A stretch of 10,115 nucleotides of DNA from CAYTBN01 sp964542165. Lineage in GTDB: Bacteria > Myxococcota_A > UBA796 > UBA9615 > CAYRNR01. Where the stretch lies: assembly GCA_964542165.1 (NCBI GenBank), contig CAZITQ010000288.1:1-10115 (forward strand). The letters are read 5' to 3'. Both the position numbers and the translations under genes were made by a program. Every line of letters starts with the position of its first letter. Positions within the stretch are counted from its first letter, which is position 1. The notes below the pieces were generated by a model. The model worked only from the letters and a program-made list of their open reading frames with translations, was not told the origin of the DNA and searched no databases. Below, in pieces: positions 1 to 6,336 of the stretch.

Positions 1-116
1 CCGGTGTCGTCGTCCCCGGTGTCGTCGTCGTCCGTGGCGAAGTCGTCGTCGTCTGACGGACAACCAGCCATGAACGCGAACGCGCCCAGCAGCAGCAGGA
101 CGTGGATAGGTCGCAT
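1..116 (-). CDS. Asp-rich lipoprotein, N-terminal part (runs off the left edge)
   Basis: The reading frame opens with ATG at 116 and stays open to the window edge, giving 38 residues of an incomplete protein. A strong Shine-Dalgarno (GGAGGA, 7 bases before the ATG) supports the start. The N-terminus is a short lipoprotein signal peptide: Arg2, His5, a Leu-rich core and a lipobox Met-Ala-Gly-Cys with the lipidated Cys at residue 19. The mature part starts CPSDDDDF and continues as runs of Asp broken by Thr-Gly or Phe-Ala-Thr. No domain is visible in what is present, so the function is unknown; it should be a secreted, membrane-anchored, strongly acidic protein. It follows the kinase gene by 66 bases on the same strand and may be the last or next gene of that operon. 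The Asp codons make a GAC-rich repeat that could change length. Sure of the signal peptide and start; nothing can be said of the C-terminal part. Confidence 0.75.
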   Translation of the reverse strand, partial: MRPIHVLLLLGAFAFMAGCPSDDDDFATDDDDTGDDDT

Positions 117-182
117 CGGATTCCTCCAATTCAGCAGATCAAGGCTAACGCTTTTTGGGATTCGTGGCCAAACGGGGATACG

Positions 183-2123
183 TCAGGGACAGTTCCCGGA
201 CAGGGATTCGAAGTCCAGAACGGGCAGCTTCACGTCGTCTCCATCCACCCGGATCCGGTAGCGCTTCTCCAGTCCTGCGCAGGGACAGGTCTCGGCTCCG
301 CAGACCACCCGGATCGAGTGCTTTCCGCCCCCGACCGGATGCTTGGCCAGGGAGTTGGTGTCGTTGCCCACCAGCGCGCCGTCCACGTAGATGCGCGACC
401 ACTGCTTGACGTACAGGGAGACCGTGCCCGGCGCGTGGTCGACCTCTTCCCGGTCCGGCCCACGCTCCCGCTCCGGGGTCCTGTCCGGTTCCGGCGTCGA
501 GGGCTCCCGCTCCGCCGACGTCGAACCGTCCACCGGCGCCGGCGTGGGGGGCTCGGGGGGCGCGGGCGTGGGATCGGGCACCTCCTCCCCCTGTCCCCGT
601 CCATCCTCCACGTCCTCCGACGGGGCCTCCGCTGTGGTGGAGGCCACCCCGTCCGCGGGCCCGCCATCCGTGACGGGTTCGGCCCCGTTCGTGGGGCCCT
701 GGAGGGACGACCAGATGGCGACCACCACGACACCGAAGCCGAATCCGGCGATCACCACGGCGGGAGCGAGCAGCAGGTACAGCCAGGTGGTCCGCCTGCG
801 GGGGCTGGAAGGCTCGGCCGGGGGCGGTGCGATCGGCTCGGCCGGGGGCAACATGGCCGTGCCCCCAGGCTCCCCGGTCGTGTGGATCGGCTGGAGCTGA
901 GCCACCCCCTTCGCCCCCGGCGGGGGGAAGGTCTGGAGGTCCGATTGGGACAGCGTGTAGGCGTCCCGTTCCTCGTCCGGGAACTCCACGGGATTGTGCG
1001 CGGTCAGCGCAGCGGTGAACTCCGCCCATCCCGACGAGTCCGACGGAGGCGGGCGGATCGGGGCGGTCCCGAGGAGTTCCTCGTCGTCCAGGAATTCGTC
1101 CGCCACCGGCACGCCGCCGTTCTGCTCGAGCTCGGAGGCGTCGGCGATCTTGCGCTGCTGGGGACGCTCGATCACGGGCATCAGCGCCTCGATCACGTCC
1201 GCCGTCTCCGCCTCCGAGGGGTAGCGCTGGCCCAGCTTCCTCAGGTCCGCCGCCAGGCTCCTGACGTCCGGATATCGGGACTCCGCGTCCCGTTCCAGGG
1301 CCCGCGTCAGGATCGGAAGGCACCCGGGGAACGCGGCCTCTGCCTGCTCCAGCCGGTCGCTGATGTCCGCGGACACGACCTGGTGCAGCAGCGCCTCGAG
1401 GGACTGGCCGAAGAACAGCGGCCTCGCCGTGATGAGTTCGTAGAGCACCACGCCGGTGGAGAACACGTCGGATCGGGGCCTGAGGGGGTACTCGCCGCGG
1501 AGCTGCTCGGGCGACATGTACCGAGGTGTGCCCTTGGTCAGCCCGGGCGCGGTGTTGTTGAACAGGTTGGTCGCCGCCTTGGCGATGCCGAAGTCCAGGA
1601 TCCGCGCGGTCCCCCCCCGATCGACGATGATGTTCGAGGGCTTCACGTCCCGGTGGATCAGGTGGAGGTGACGCCCGTCGTGATCGCGCATCTGGTGGGC
1701 GTGGTGGAGTCCGCGGCACACCTGCACCATCAGGTCCACGACCGCGAAGCGCGGGAGCAGCACCCGGCGTCGCTGGCAGACCCGGATCACCTCCTCCAGG
1801 GTCGCGCCGTCCACGTACTCCATCGCCAGGTAGTAGTGACCTTCGACCTGGTCGAATTCGAGGATGTCGACGATGTTCGCGTGCTGCAGCAAGGCGCCGA
1901 TGCGCGCCTCGTTGACCATCGACTGCAGGAACCGCCGGTCGCCGGCTATCAGGTGCGGTCGCAGGCGCTTGATCGCTACGCGCTTGGCGAAGCCCATGGC
2001 ACCGGGCTGGAAGGCCTCGTAGACCGCCCCGTACGTACCGTCGCCCAGCAGACGGACGATCCGGTACTTGCCGAACTGGGCGCCGCTGATGTCGGCGACG
2101 CCACTGGGTTTCTCCGGGTTCAT
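183..2123 (-). CDS. Membrane Ser/Thr protein kinase with PEGA-like extracytoplasmic domain
   Basis: 646 aa eukaryotic-type (PknB/Hanks) kinase that phosphorylates Ser/Thr on proteins. The kinase domain (about residues 18-300) has all key residues: glycine loop GDGTYG at 27-32, VAIK Lys52, helix-C Glu72, catalytic HRDVKPSN (Asp159, Lys161, Asn164), DFG at 177-179, SPE at 204-206 and Asp219. A Pro/acidic linker (320-445) leads to one membrane segment at about 447-471 preceded by PRRR, so the kinase faces the cytoplasm. Outside come a Pro/Glu-rich stretch and a C-terminal domain (566-646) with the IYVDGALVG signature of PEGA domains, which in this family are thought to bind envelope partners. 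Four Cys (608, 613, 615, 645) in this domain suggest disulfides. It is the fifth gene after the minus-strand promoter, 37 bases behind the guanylyltransferase gene. The Shine-Dalgarno AGGAG abuts the ATG, and no other start fits. The substrate is unknown; the neighbours suggest envelope lipid or sugar synthesis. Confidence 0.95.
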   Translation of the reverse strand: MNPEKPSGVADISGAQFGKYRIVRLLGDGTYGAVYEAFQPGAMGFAKRVAIKRLRPHLIAGDRRFLQSMVNEARIGALLQHANIVDILEFDQVEGHYYLAMEYVDGATLEEVIRVCQRRRVLLPRFAVVDLMVQVCRGLHHAHQMRDHDGRHLHLIHRDVKPSNIIVDRGGTARILDFGIAKAATNLFNNTAPGLTKGTPRYMSPEQLRGEYPLRPRSDVFSTGVVLYELITARPLFFGQSLEALLHQVVSADISDRLEQAEAAFPGCLPILTRALERDAESRYPDVRSLAADLRKLGQRYPSEAETADVIEALMPVIERPQQRKIADASELEQNGGVPVADEFLDDEELLGTAPIRPPPSDSSGWAEFTAALTAHNPVEFPDEERDAYTLSQSDLQTFPPPGAKGVAQLQPIHTTGEPGGTAMLPPAEPIAPPPAEPSSPRRRTTWLYLLLAPAVVIAGFGFGVVVVAIWSSLQGPTNGAEPVTDGGPADGVASTTAEAPSEDVEDGRGQGEEVPDPTPAPPEPPTPAPVDGSTSAEREPSTPEPDRTPERERGPDREEVDHAPGTVSLYVKQWSRIYVDGALVGNDTNSLAKHPVGGGKHSIRVVCGAETCPCAGLEKRYRIRVDGDDVKLPVLDFESLSGNCP

Positions 2124-2143
2124 CTCCTGGGGTCCAGGTGACC

Positions 2144-2158
2144 CGAGCCGGAGGCTCG
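2144..2158 (-). promoter_or_regulatory. Hairpin in the gap between guanylyltransferase and kinase genes
   Basis: A perfect 6-bp inverted repeat (CGAGCC / GGCTCG) with a 3-base loop lies 3 bases after the stop codon of the guanylyltransferase gene and 20 bases before the kinase ATG. No T-run follows, so a Rho-independent terminator is unlikely. It may stabilise the upstream mRNA or tune kinase translation, whose Shine-Dalgarno has no spacer. Inverted repeats this short also occur by chance in GC-rich DNA. Confidence 0.3.
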
Positions 2159-2160
2159 CG

Positions 2161-3258
2161 TCAGTCCTCCCCGTCCTCCCGCAGCCGCTGCACCAGCTGC
2201 TTCACCTGCTCGGTCGCCGTCCGGTGCGCCACCAGCGTGCGGTCCCCGGCCCGCACCACGATCAGGTCGCGAACACCCACGAGCGCCACGGTCTCGTCTT
2301 CGGCGTCGCAGAACACCGCGTTGTTGTTTGCACCCAGCGCCCGGATGTTCGCGCTGCCCCGGTTTCCGTCGCCGTCCGGCTCGTGGAAGCGCTCCAGAGC
2401 CAGCCAGTCCCCCACGTCGCTCCATTCGAAGGTCGCTCGGATCATCCGCACCCGCTCCGCCTTCTCCATCACTCCGTAGTCGATGGACGTCTTCGGCAGG
2501 GGCTCGAAAGCTGCAGCCAGGGCGTCCTCCCAGCCCTCGGTCCGGTCCGCCGCCGCCAGGGGAGCGACGATGGCCGAGTGGGTGGGGAGGTACCGCTTGA
2601 GCGCGGCCTCGATGGCCGAGGTGCGCCAGACGAACATCCCGCTGTTCCAGCTGTAGCGGCGCGCCTTGAGGAATTCGCGGGCGGTGTCCAGCGATGGCTT
2701 CTCGTGGAAGCCATCGAGGGCGAAGTGCTCCACACCGTCGGTCACCCCCAGGGACTCCCCCGCCTCCAGGTACCCATACCCTGTGGCGGGGAAGGTGGGT
2801 GCGATGCCGAAGGTGTACAGGGCGCCGCTGGCCCGGGCCGCCCGGGCCGCCGAGACGAGGGTGGACTGGAATTGCTCCTCCGGCCGGATCAGGTGGTCGG
2901 CGGTCAACACGGCCATCACCGGGTCCCCGTGCCGGGCTCGACACACCGCGGTGGCCAGGGCGATGGCCCCGGAGGTGTCCCGGGCCATGGGCTCGCCGAT
3001 CACGTTGTCCGCCGGAAGCTCGGGGAGCTGGTCCCGGACCAGGGACAGGTAGCGGGCGTTGGTCAGCACGAACACCCGCTCGGGCGGGACGAGGCTCGCG
3101 ACCCGGTCCCAGGTGAGCTGGAGCATGGTGCGCTCGCCGAACAGGCGCAGGAACTGCTTGGGGCGCACCTCGGTGCTCAGCGGCCAGAACCGCGTTCCCG
3201 CCCCCCCGGCCATGATCACCACGTCGAGGTCGCGCTGTGGATCGAAGACTCGTTCCAT
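2161..3258 (-). CDS. manC: Mannose-1-phosphate guanylyltransferase (single-domain)
   Basis: 365 aa cytoplasmic enzyme that joins GTP and mannose-1-phosphate to give GDP-mannose and pyrophosphate, for glycan or glycolipid synthesis. The nucleotidyltransferase signature GGAGTRFWPLS (18-28) with RPKQF (32-36) is intact. Other family motifs follow in order: TADH (119-122), FHEKP (184-188), YSWNSGMFVW (202-211), IDYGVMEK (259-266) and WSDVGDW (279-285). The C-terminus is the short beta-helix tail, ending near residue 365. Two-domain relatives of about 470 aa carry a mannose-6-phosphate isomerase cupin after this point; here it is absent and instead encoded in the preceding gene. The ATG at 3258 has GGAG 9 bases upstream and lies 21 bases after the stop of that gene, so the two are almost certainly co-transcribed. 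The closely related glucose-1-phosphate enzymes have different motifs, so the mannose assignment is fairly sure. The phosphomannomutase needed between the two steps is not in the window. Confidence 0.93.
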   Translation of the reverse strand: MERVFDPQRDLDVVIMAGGAGTRFWPLSTEVRPKQFLRLFGERTMLQLTWDRVASLVPPERVFVLTNARYLSLVRDQLPELPADNVIGEPMARDTSGAIALATAVCRARHGDPVMAVLTADHLIRPEEQFQSTLVSAARAARASGALYTFGIAPTFPATGYGYLEAGESLGVTDGVEHFALDGFHEKPSLDTAREFLKARRYSWNSGMFVWRTSAIEAALKRYLPTHSAIVAPLAAADRTEGWEDALAAAFEPLPKTSIDYGVMEKAERVRMIRATFEWSDVGDWLALERFHEPDGDGNRGSANIRALGANNNAVFCDAEDETVALVGVRDLIVVRAGDRTLVAHRTATEQVKQLVQRLREDGED

Positions 3259-3279
3259 GTTCCCGGTCTCCAGGGCGGC

Positions 3280-4134
3280 TCAGCCGCTGCGCCCGTAGTC
3301 GTCCTCGAAGCGGACGATGTCGTCTTCTCCGAAGTAGTCCCCGGTCTGGACCTCGATGAACACCAGGGGCTCCTGGCCCGGGTTGCGCACCCGGTGCCGA
3401 GCCCCCCGGGGGATGTCGACGGCCTGGCCGCTGGGGACGAGGATCTCGTCGTCGTCCAGCGTCACCAGCCCCTCACCGCCGATGACCAGCCAGTGTTCCG
3501 CGCGGCGGTGGTGCAGCTGGAGGCTGAGCCGCTCTCCGGGGTGCACCACGATGCGCTTGACCTTGTGTTCGGGCTCGTCCTCCAGCACCTCGTAGAAACC
3601 CCACGGCCGGTGATTCTCCCGCCGGGCCAGCAGCCTGCGGTAGAGCGCCTCGTACCCATCCAGGGGATCGTCGGGATCCACGACGCCCATGTACTCCAGC
3701 TCCGGCAGCCGCTCACCTTCGGAGTTGGCCGCAAACGCGATGCGCCGGCCCATGCGCGCGAACAGGGTCCGCTCGGCCGGGGACGCCACCCGGTGGATGG
3801 TCGCGAGGACCGGGATCTCCTGCAGGGATGCGCCCACCAGGGCCGAGGCCCCGGCGTGGCTGTGCAGCAGGTCGAACTCCCGGGATCGGGCGAACACCTC
3901 CGTCGCGAGCAGCAGTTCCCACTGGTCCGGAGTCAAATCCTGGCAGTCGGCGCTGGCGCGGGGGCAGACGGATACCAGCGCGGCCGAGGTCGTGGAGTCG
4001 CCCGTGGCGAAGAGGGTGACGTCGTGTCCCCGCGCCACCAGGCCGTCAGCGAGGGTACTCACCAGCGGGGCGGGGCGAGGGCCGCCGTGGGGACCCACGG
4101 CGAGGCTCGGGGGGCTCAACAGGGCGATCCGCAT
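3280..4134 (-). CDS. Fusion of a GT-B glycosyltransferase N-terminal half with a mannose-6-phosphate isomerase cupin
   Basis: 284 aa in one unbroken frame. Residues 1-150 match the N-terminal (acceptor-side) half of GT4-type GT-B glycosyltransferases: MRIALLSPPS at the start, the GLVARGHDVTLFATGDS strand-helix motif (31-47), FDLLHSHAG (87-95) and a short piece resembling the end of that domain (AANSEGER, 135-142). The donor-binding half, normally another 150-200 residues, is missing. After a linker, residues 175-284 are a type II mannose-6-phosphate isomerase cupin: RPWGFYEVL (176-184), metal-site region SLQLHHRRAEHW (204-215; His208, His209, Glu213, His214), IPRGARHRVRNPG (241-253; His247) and the family ending EVQTGDYFGEDDIVRFEDDYGR split over 261-282. 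The cupin probably interconverts fructose-6-phosphate and mannose-6-phosphate. The half GT cannot be expected to catalyse transfer alone and may bind a sugar or partner. The start at 4134 is chosen because AGGAG sits 6 bases upstream; an upstream in-frame ATG at 4272 would run back into the PlsC gene and lacks homology. Confidence 0.88.
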   Translation of the reverse strand: MRIALLSPPSLAVGPHGGPRPAPLVSTLADGLVARGHDVTLFATGDSTTSAALVSVCPRASADCQDLTPDQWELLLATEVFARSREFDLLHSHAGASALVGASLQEIPVLATIHRVASPAERTLFARMGRRIAFAANSEGERLPELEYMGVVDPDDPLDGYEALYRRLLARRENHRPWGFYEVLEDEPEHKVKRIVVHPGERLSLQLHHRRAEHWLVIGGEGLVTLDDDEILVPSGQAVDIPRGARHRVRNPGQEPLVFIEVQTGDYFGEDDIVRFEDDYGRSG

Positions 4135-4168
4135 GAGGCACTCCTGCGCAGTTGGCTGGCCGCCTATC

Positions 4169-4969
4169 CTACCCGTTTTCCGGGTCCTGCGAGGGCCGAT
4201 CCGGCGCGGGTCGGTCCTCGCTGCGGAGTCGCTCGATCTCACCTGCGATCGCGGAGCGGCAGGCCCGGGCAAGGGACGGCGCCCTGACGTCCTCGCCGGC
4301 CTCGAGCGGGGGGAGGATGCTGACGCGGATCGCCCACGGCGGCGGCACCTCCGCGACCAGGTGGTGCTTGGGGAGGACCGTTCGGGTTCCCTCGATGGCC
4401 ACGGGGACCACGGGAACCTCGGCCCGGAGCGCGGCCCGGAAGGCTCCTCGCTTGAACGGAGCGACCTCGCCGTCCAGGCTCCGGGTTCCCTCGGGAAAGA
4501 CGGCGACCGGTATGCCGCGTCCCAGCCACCCGACGACCCGCTCGAGCATCTCGCGTCCGGACACCGGATCCGAGGAGTCGACCGTCACGTAGCCCGACGA
4601 CCGCATCCACGCGCCGAATCCCGGGATGCGCACGAAGCGTCCGTCGAGGACCCACTTGAAGTCGAGGCGGAGGGCATGGAGCGCGAGAACGTCCACCATG
4701 GACTGGTGATTCGCGCACAGGAGGTAGCCCCCTCGCGGGGGGAGGTTGCTCAGCCCGCGGACCCGTACGGACCACCACGGTGGCAGCCCCAGGACGAGCC
4801 CACCCCACAACAAGTTGGTCAAGCGATGCGGAAAGCGACGCTCCGGATCGAACCGGCGCAGGAGCCGGTACGCGGGCATGACCGCCGCGATCCCGGTGGC
4901 CGTGACGCCGCCGACCGCGGCCCAGGCCCCGGCCGAGGCCCCCAGGCGCAGGAGGTCGCCGCGGGTCAT
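4169..4969 (-). CDS. PlsC-type 1-acylglycerol-3-phosphate acyltransferase
   Basis: 266 aa membrane-bound acyltransferase of the PlsC/LPLAT superfamily, which moves an acyl chain from acyl-ACP or acyl-CoA to a lysophospholipid or similar acceptor. Motifs in order: ANHQSMVD (86-93) with the catalytic His88 and Asp93 of H(X4)D, the Arg-containing FVRIPGFG region (112-119), FPEGTRS (158-164) for phosphate binding, and VPVVPVAIEGT (185-195). A hydrophobic N-terminal segment (about 11-34) and another at 52-66 indicate membrane attachment. The ATG at 4969 overlaps the stop of the upstream synthase gene in the sequence ATGA, pointing to translational coupling; a longer frame from 5113 lies wholly inside the synthase gene and its residues are not PlsC-like. 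Context with two ketosynthases, an ACP and an LpxL-like enzyme suggests a dedicated acyl-transfer role rather than the housekeeping one, but that is inference. The C-terminus (248-266) is a short polar tail. Confidence 0.92.
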   Translation of the reverse strand: MTRGDLLRLGASAGAWAAVGGVTATGIAAVMPAYRLLRRFDPERRFPHRLTNLLWGGLVLGLPPWWSVRVRGLSNLPPRGGYLLCANHQSMVDVLALHALRLDFKWVLDGRFVRIPGFGAWMRSSGYVTVDSSDPVSGREMLERVVGWLGRGIPVAVFPEGTRSLDGEVAPFKRGAFRAALRAEVPVVPVAIEGTRTVLPKHHLVAEVPPPWAIRVSILPPLEAGEDVRAPSLARACRSAIAGEIERLRSEDRPAPDRPSQDPENG

Positions 4970-6192
4970 CCCCCGCCACGCCCGAGCAGGATGGCCGCGT
5001 TGGTCCCGCCGAGACCGAAGGAGTTGGACAGGCAGCGGTCGAGGCGACTCTCCCTGGCCGTGGTCACCAGGTCGAGTCCCTCCGCCTCCTCGGCGGGCTG
5101 GTCGAGGTTGCACGTTCCGGCCACGAATCCCCCGTCCATCATCAGCACCGTGTACAGGGCTTCGCTGACCCCCGCCATCCAGAACTCGTGGCCGGTGATG
5201 GACTTGGTGCTGGATATCGCCGGCCCCGCCCCCCGACCGAAGACCCGGGCCAGGGAGGACGCTTCGTGGGCGTCGCCGACCACCGTGGACGCCGCGTGCG
5301 CGTTGACATAGTCCACCTCGTCGGCGCCTGCACCGCCGGTGGTGAGCGCCATTCGCATGGCCCTGGCGGCGCCGTCCCCGGACGGGGAGGTGATGTGGTG
5401 TCCGTCACTGGAGTAGCCGTAGCCCAGCACCTCGGCGAGTGGGCGGACCTGGCGCCGGGCCGCCCGATCCGCCGACTCCAGGACCATGCAGGCACCTCCC
5501 CCGGACGGCACCAGACCGTCCCGGTCCACGTCGAAGGGGCGGCTCGCCGCCTCCGCGGCGCCCCCGCGTGTGGAGAACGCCCCCAGGGCGTCGAATCCCG
5601 AGACCGTGATCCAGGTCAGCTCCTGGGCGCCGACCACCAGCACCAGCTCCTGCTCCCCCGAGCGAACCAGGCCGGCAGCCTGCCCGAGGGCATGGGCCCC
5701 TCCCGCGCAACCGGCGCCCACGGTCCAGCAGGCTCCCCGGGTGCCCAGCAGGGTCGACAGCGTCGTGGCGACGGAGGAGGCCATCACCCGGATCACGTGC
5801 GCCGAACCCAACCCGGCGGTGCCCCCACCCTCGCGGACGCCGTCCGCCACGGCCACCGCCGCGCCGCAGGTGGAGTCGTTGGACGCGATCACGCCGCAGG
5901 TCGGGCTCCGGATCTCGTCCCGCTCGAGGCCGGCGTGTTCGATGGCCCGCAGGGCGGCGACCGCTCCGTAGATCGACGGCTCACCCATGGGTTTGCGCTC
6001 GCGCCGGGACAGGAGGCTGGCGGGATCGAAGGGCGGAAGTGCCCCGGTGTAGGGGGACAGGAATCCCCGCTCCGCCCGGGAGGGATCCTCGACGATGCCG
6101 CTGCGACCCGTGCGCAGGGCCTCGGTCACGTCGGACAGGCGGTGGCCCAGCACCGAGCAGATGCCGAGGCCGGTGACGACCACGTCGTGCAA
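4966..6192 (-). CDS. FabB-class beta-ketoacyl-ACP synthase (KS2)
   Basis: 408 aa with the proposed TTG start at 6192. It condenses an acyl-thioester with malonyl-ACP. The thiolase-fold triad is complete: Cys162 in GAGCAGG, His299 in YVNAHAAST and His335 in STKSITGHE, with Lys330. Numbering, length and C-terminal LSNSFGLGGTNAAILL agree closely with E. coli FabB (406 aa, Cys163, His298, His333 from memory), so KAS I class rather than FabF. Unusual: Ala replaces the Gly after His299, and the active-site loop reads GAGCAGG instead of the SACA/TACA type. The TTG start is preferred because GGGAG lies 6 bases upstream, the frame then begins like FabB (VVVTGLG), and a promoter at 6247-6275 places transcription start near 6240, downstream of the ATG at 6264 that would add 24 Arg-rich residues. 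GTG at 6183 is a further option. First gene of the operon; its stop overlaps the PlsC start. It may serve fatty-acid elongation or a special acyl chain. Confidence 0.9.
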   Translation of the reverse strand: MHDVVVTGLGICSVLGHRLSDVTEALRTGRSGIVEDPSRAERGFLSPYTGALPPFDPASLLSRRERKPMGEPSIYGAVAALRAIEHAGLERDEIRSPTCGVIASNDSTCGAAVAVADGVREGGGTAGLGSAHVIRVMASSVATTLSTLLGTRGACWTVGAGCAGGAHALGQAAGLVRSGEQELVLVVGAQELTWITVSGFDALGAFSTRGGAAEAASRPFDVDRDGLVPSGGGACMVLESADRAARRQVRPLAEVLGYGYSSDGHHITSPSGDGAARAMRMALTTGGAGADEVDYVNAHAASTVVGDAHEASSLARVFGRGAGPAISSTKSITGHEFWMAGVSEALYTVLMMDGGFVAGTCNLDQPAEEAEGLDLVTTARESRLDRCLSNSFGLGGTNAAILLGRGGG

Positions 6193-6206
6193 GGGTGGCT
6201 CCCGGA

Positions 6207-6238
6207 ACCGCGCCAGCGGTCGCCGCGGTCGGCCGCGG
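6207..6238 (-). promoter_or_regulatory. Two adjacent hairpins in the 5' leader of the KS2 mRNA
   Basis: Between the inferred transcription start (about 6240) and the ribosome binding site, two inverted repeats can fold: CCGCGG/CCGCGG with a 4-base loop (6223-6238) and ACCGC/GCGGT with a 4-base loop (6207-6220). Together they fill most of the roughly 48-base leader and could hinder or shape ribosome access. CCGCGG is self-complementary and the region is about 80% GC, so chance is a real alternative. Confidence 0.3.
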
Positions 6239-6246
6239 TGCAAGGA

Positions 6247-6275
6247 ATCGTAGGGGCGTGCCATGGACGGGTCAA
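6247..6275 (-). promoter_or_regulatory. Sigma-70-like promoter of the KS2 operon
   Basis: On the minus strand, TTGACC (6270-6275; 5 of 6 matches to the -35 consensus) is followed after exactly 17 bases by TACGAT (6247-6252; 4 of 6 matches to TATAAT, with the important first TA and last T). Transcription would begin near 6240. It sits in the divergent gap between KS2 and the LpxL-like gene. Read as a promoter it excludes the ATG at 6264 as the KS2 start. Confidence 0.5.
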
Positions 6276-6324
6276 CATCGACGGAGGCGCGTGCCGTCGC
6301 GTCGCGGGTGGCCTCCGGGATCGC

Positions 6325-6330
6325 TATCAT
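6325..6330 (+). promoter_or_regulatory. Candidate -10 element directly before the LpxL-like gene
   Basis: TATCAT (5 of 6 matches to TATAAT) ends 6 bases before the ATG at 6337, so a start of transcription at or next to the A of the ATG is possible, giving a leaderless mRNA. No good -35 is visible 17 bases upstream. The absence of a convincing Shine-Dalgarno before this ATG fits, but the element is short. Confidence 0.3.
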
Positions 6331-6336
6331 CGACGG

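Noticed and set aside
1..60. GTC/GAC repeats as a microsatellite or CRISPR-like array
   Set aside because: They are the Asp codons of the lipoprotein; there are no repeat-spacer units.
102..2141. Long plus-strand open frame (679 aa) antisense to the kinase
   Set aside because: Arg/Gly/His-rich shadow of a high-GC gene, with no motif and no ribosome binding site; the opposite strand codes a textbook kinase.
3280..4134. Frameshifted full-length glycosyltransferase
   Set aside because: I looked for the missing donor-binding half in the neighbouring frames and saw none; the frame continues into a clean cupin with no stop.
4135..4272. ATG at 4272 as start of the GT/isomerase fusion
   Set aside because: It would add 46 residues without similarity and overlap the PlsC gene; MRIALLSPPS at 4134 is the typical beginning of this family and has AGGAG.
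2068..4287. Long plus-strand open frame (739 aa) antisense to manC and the fusion gene
   Set aside because: Same reason: composition typical of an antisense frame in GC-rich DNA, and both minus-strand genes have complete family motifs.
6193..6264. ATG at 6264 as KS2 start
   Set aside because: No Shine-Dalgarno, Arg-rich extension not found in the family, and it lies inside the promoter upstream of the inferred transcript start.
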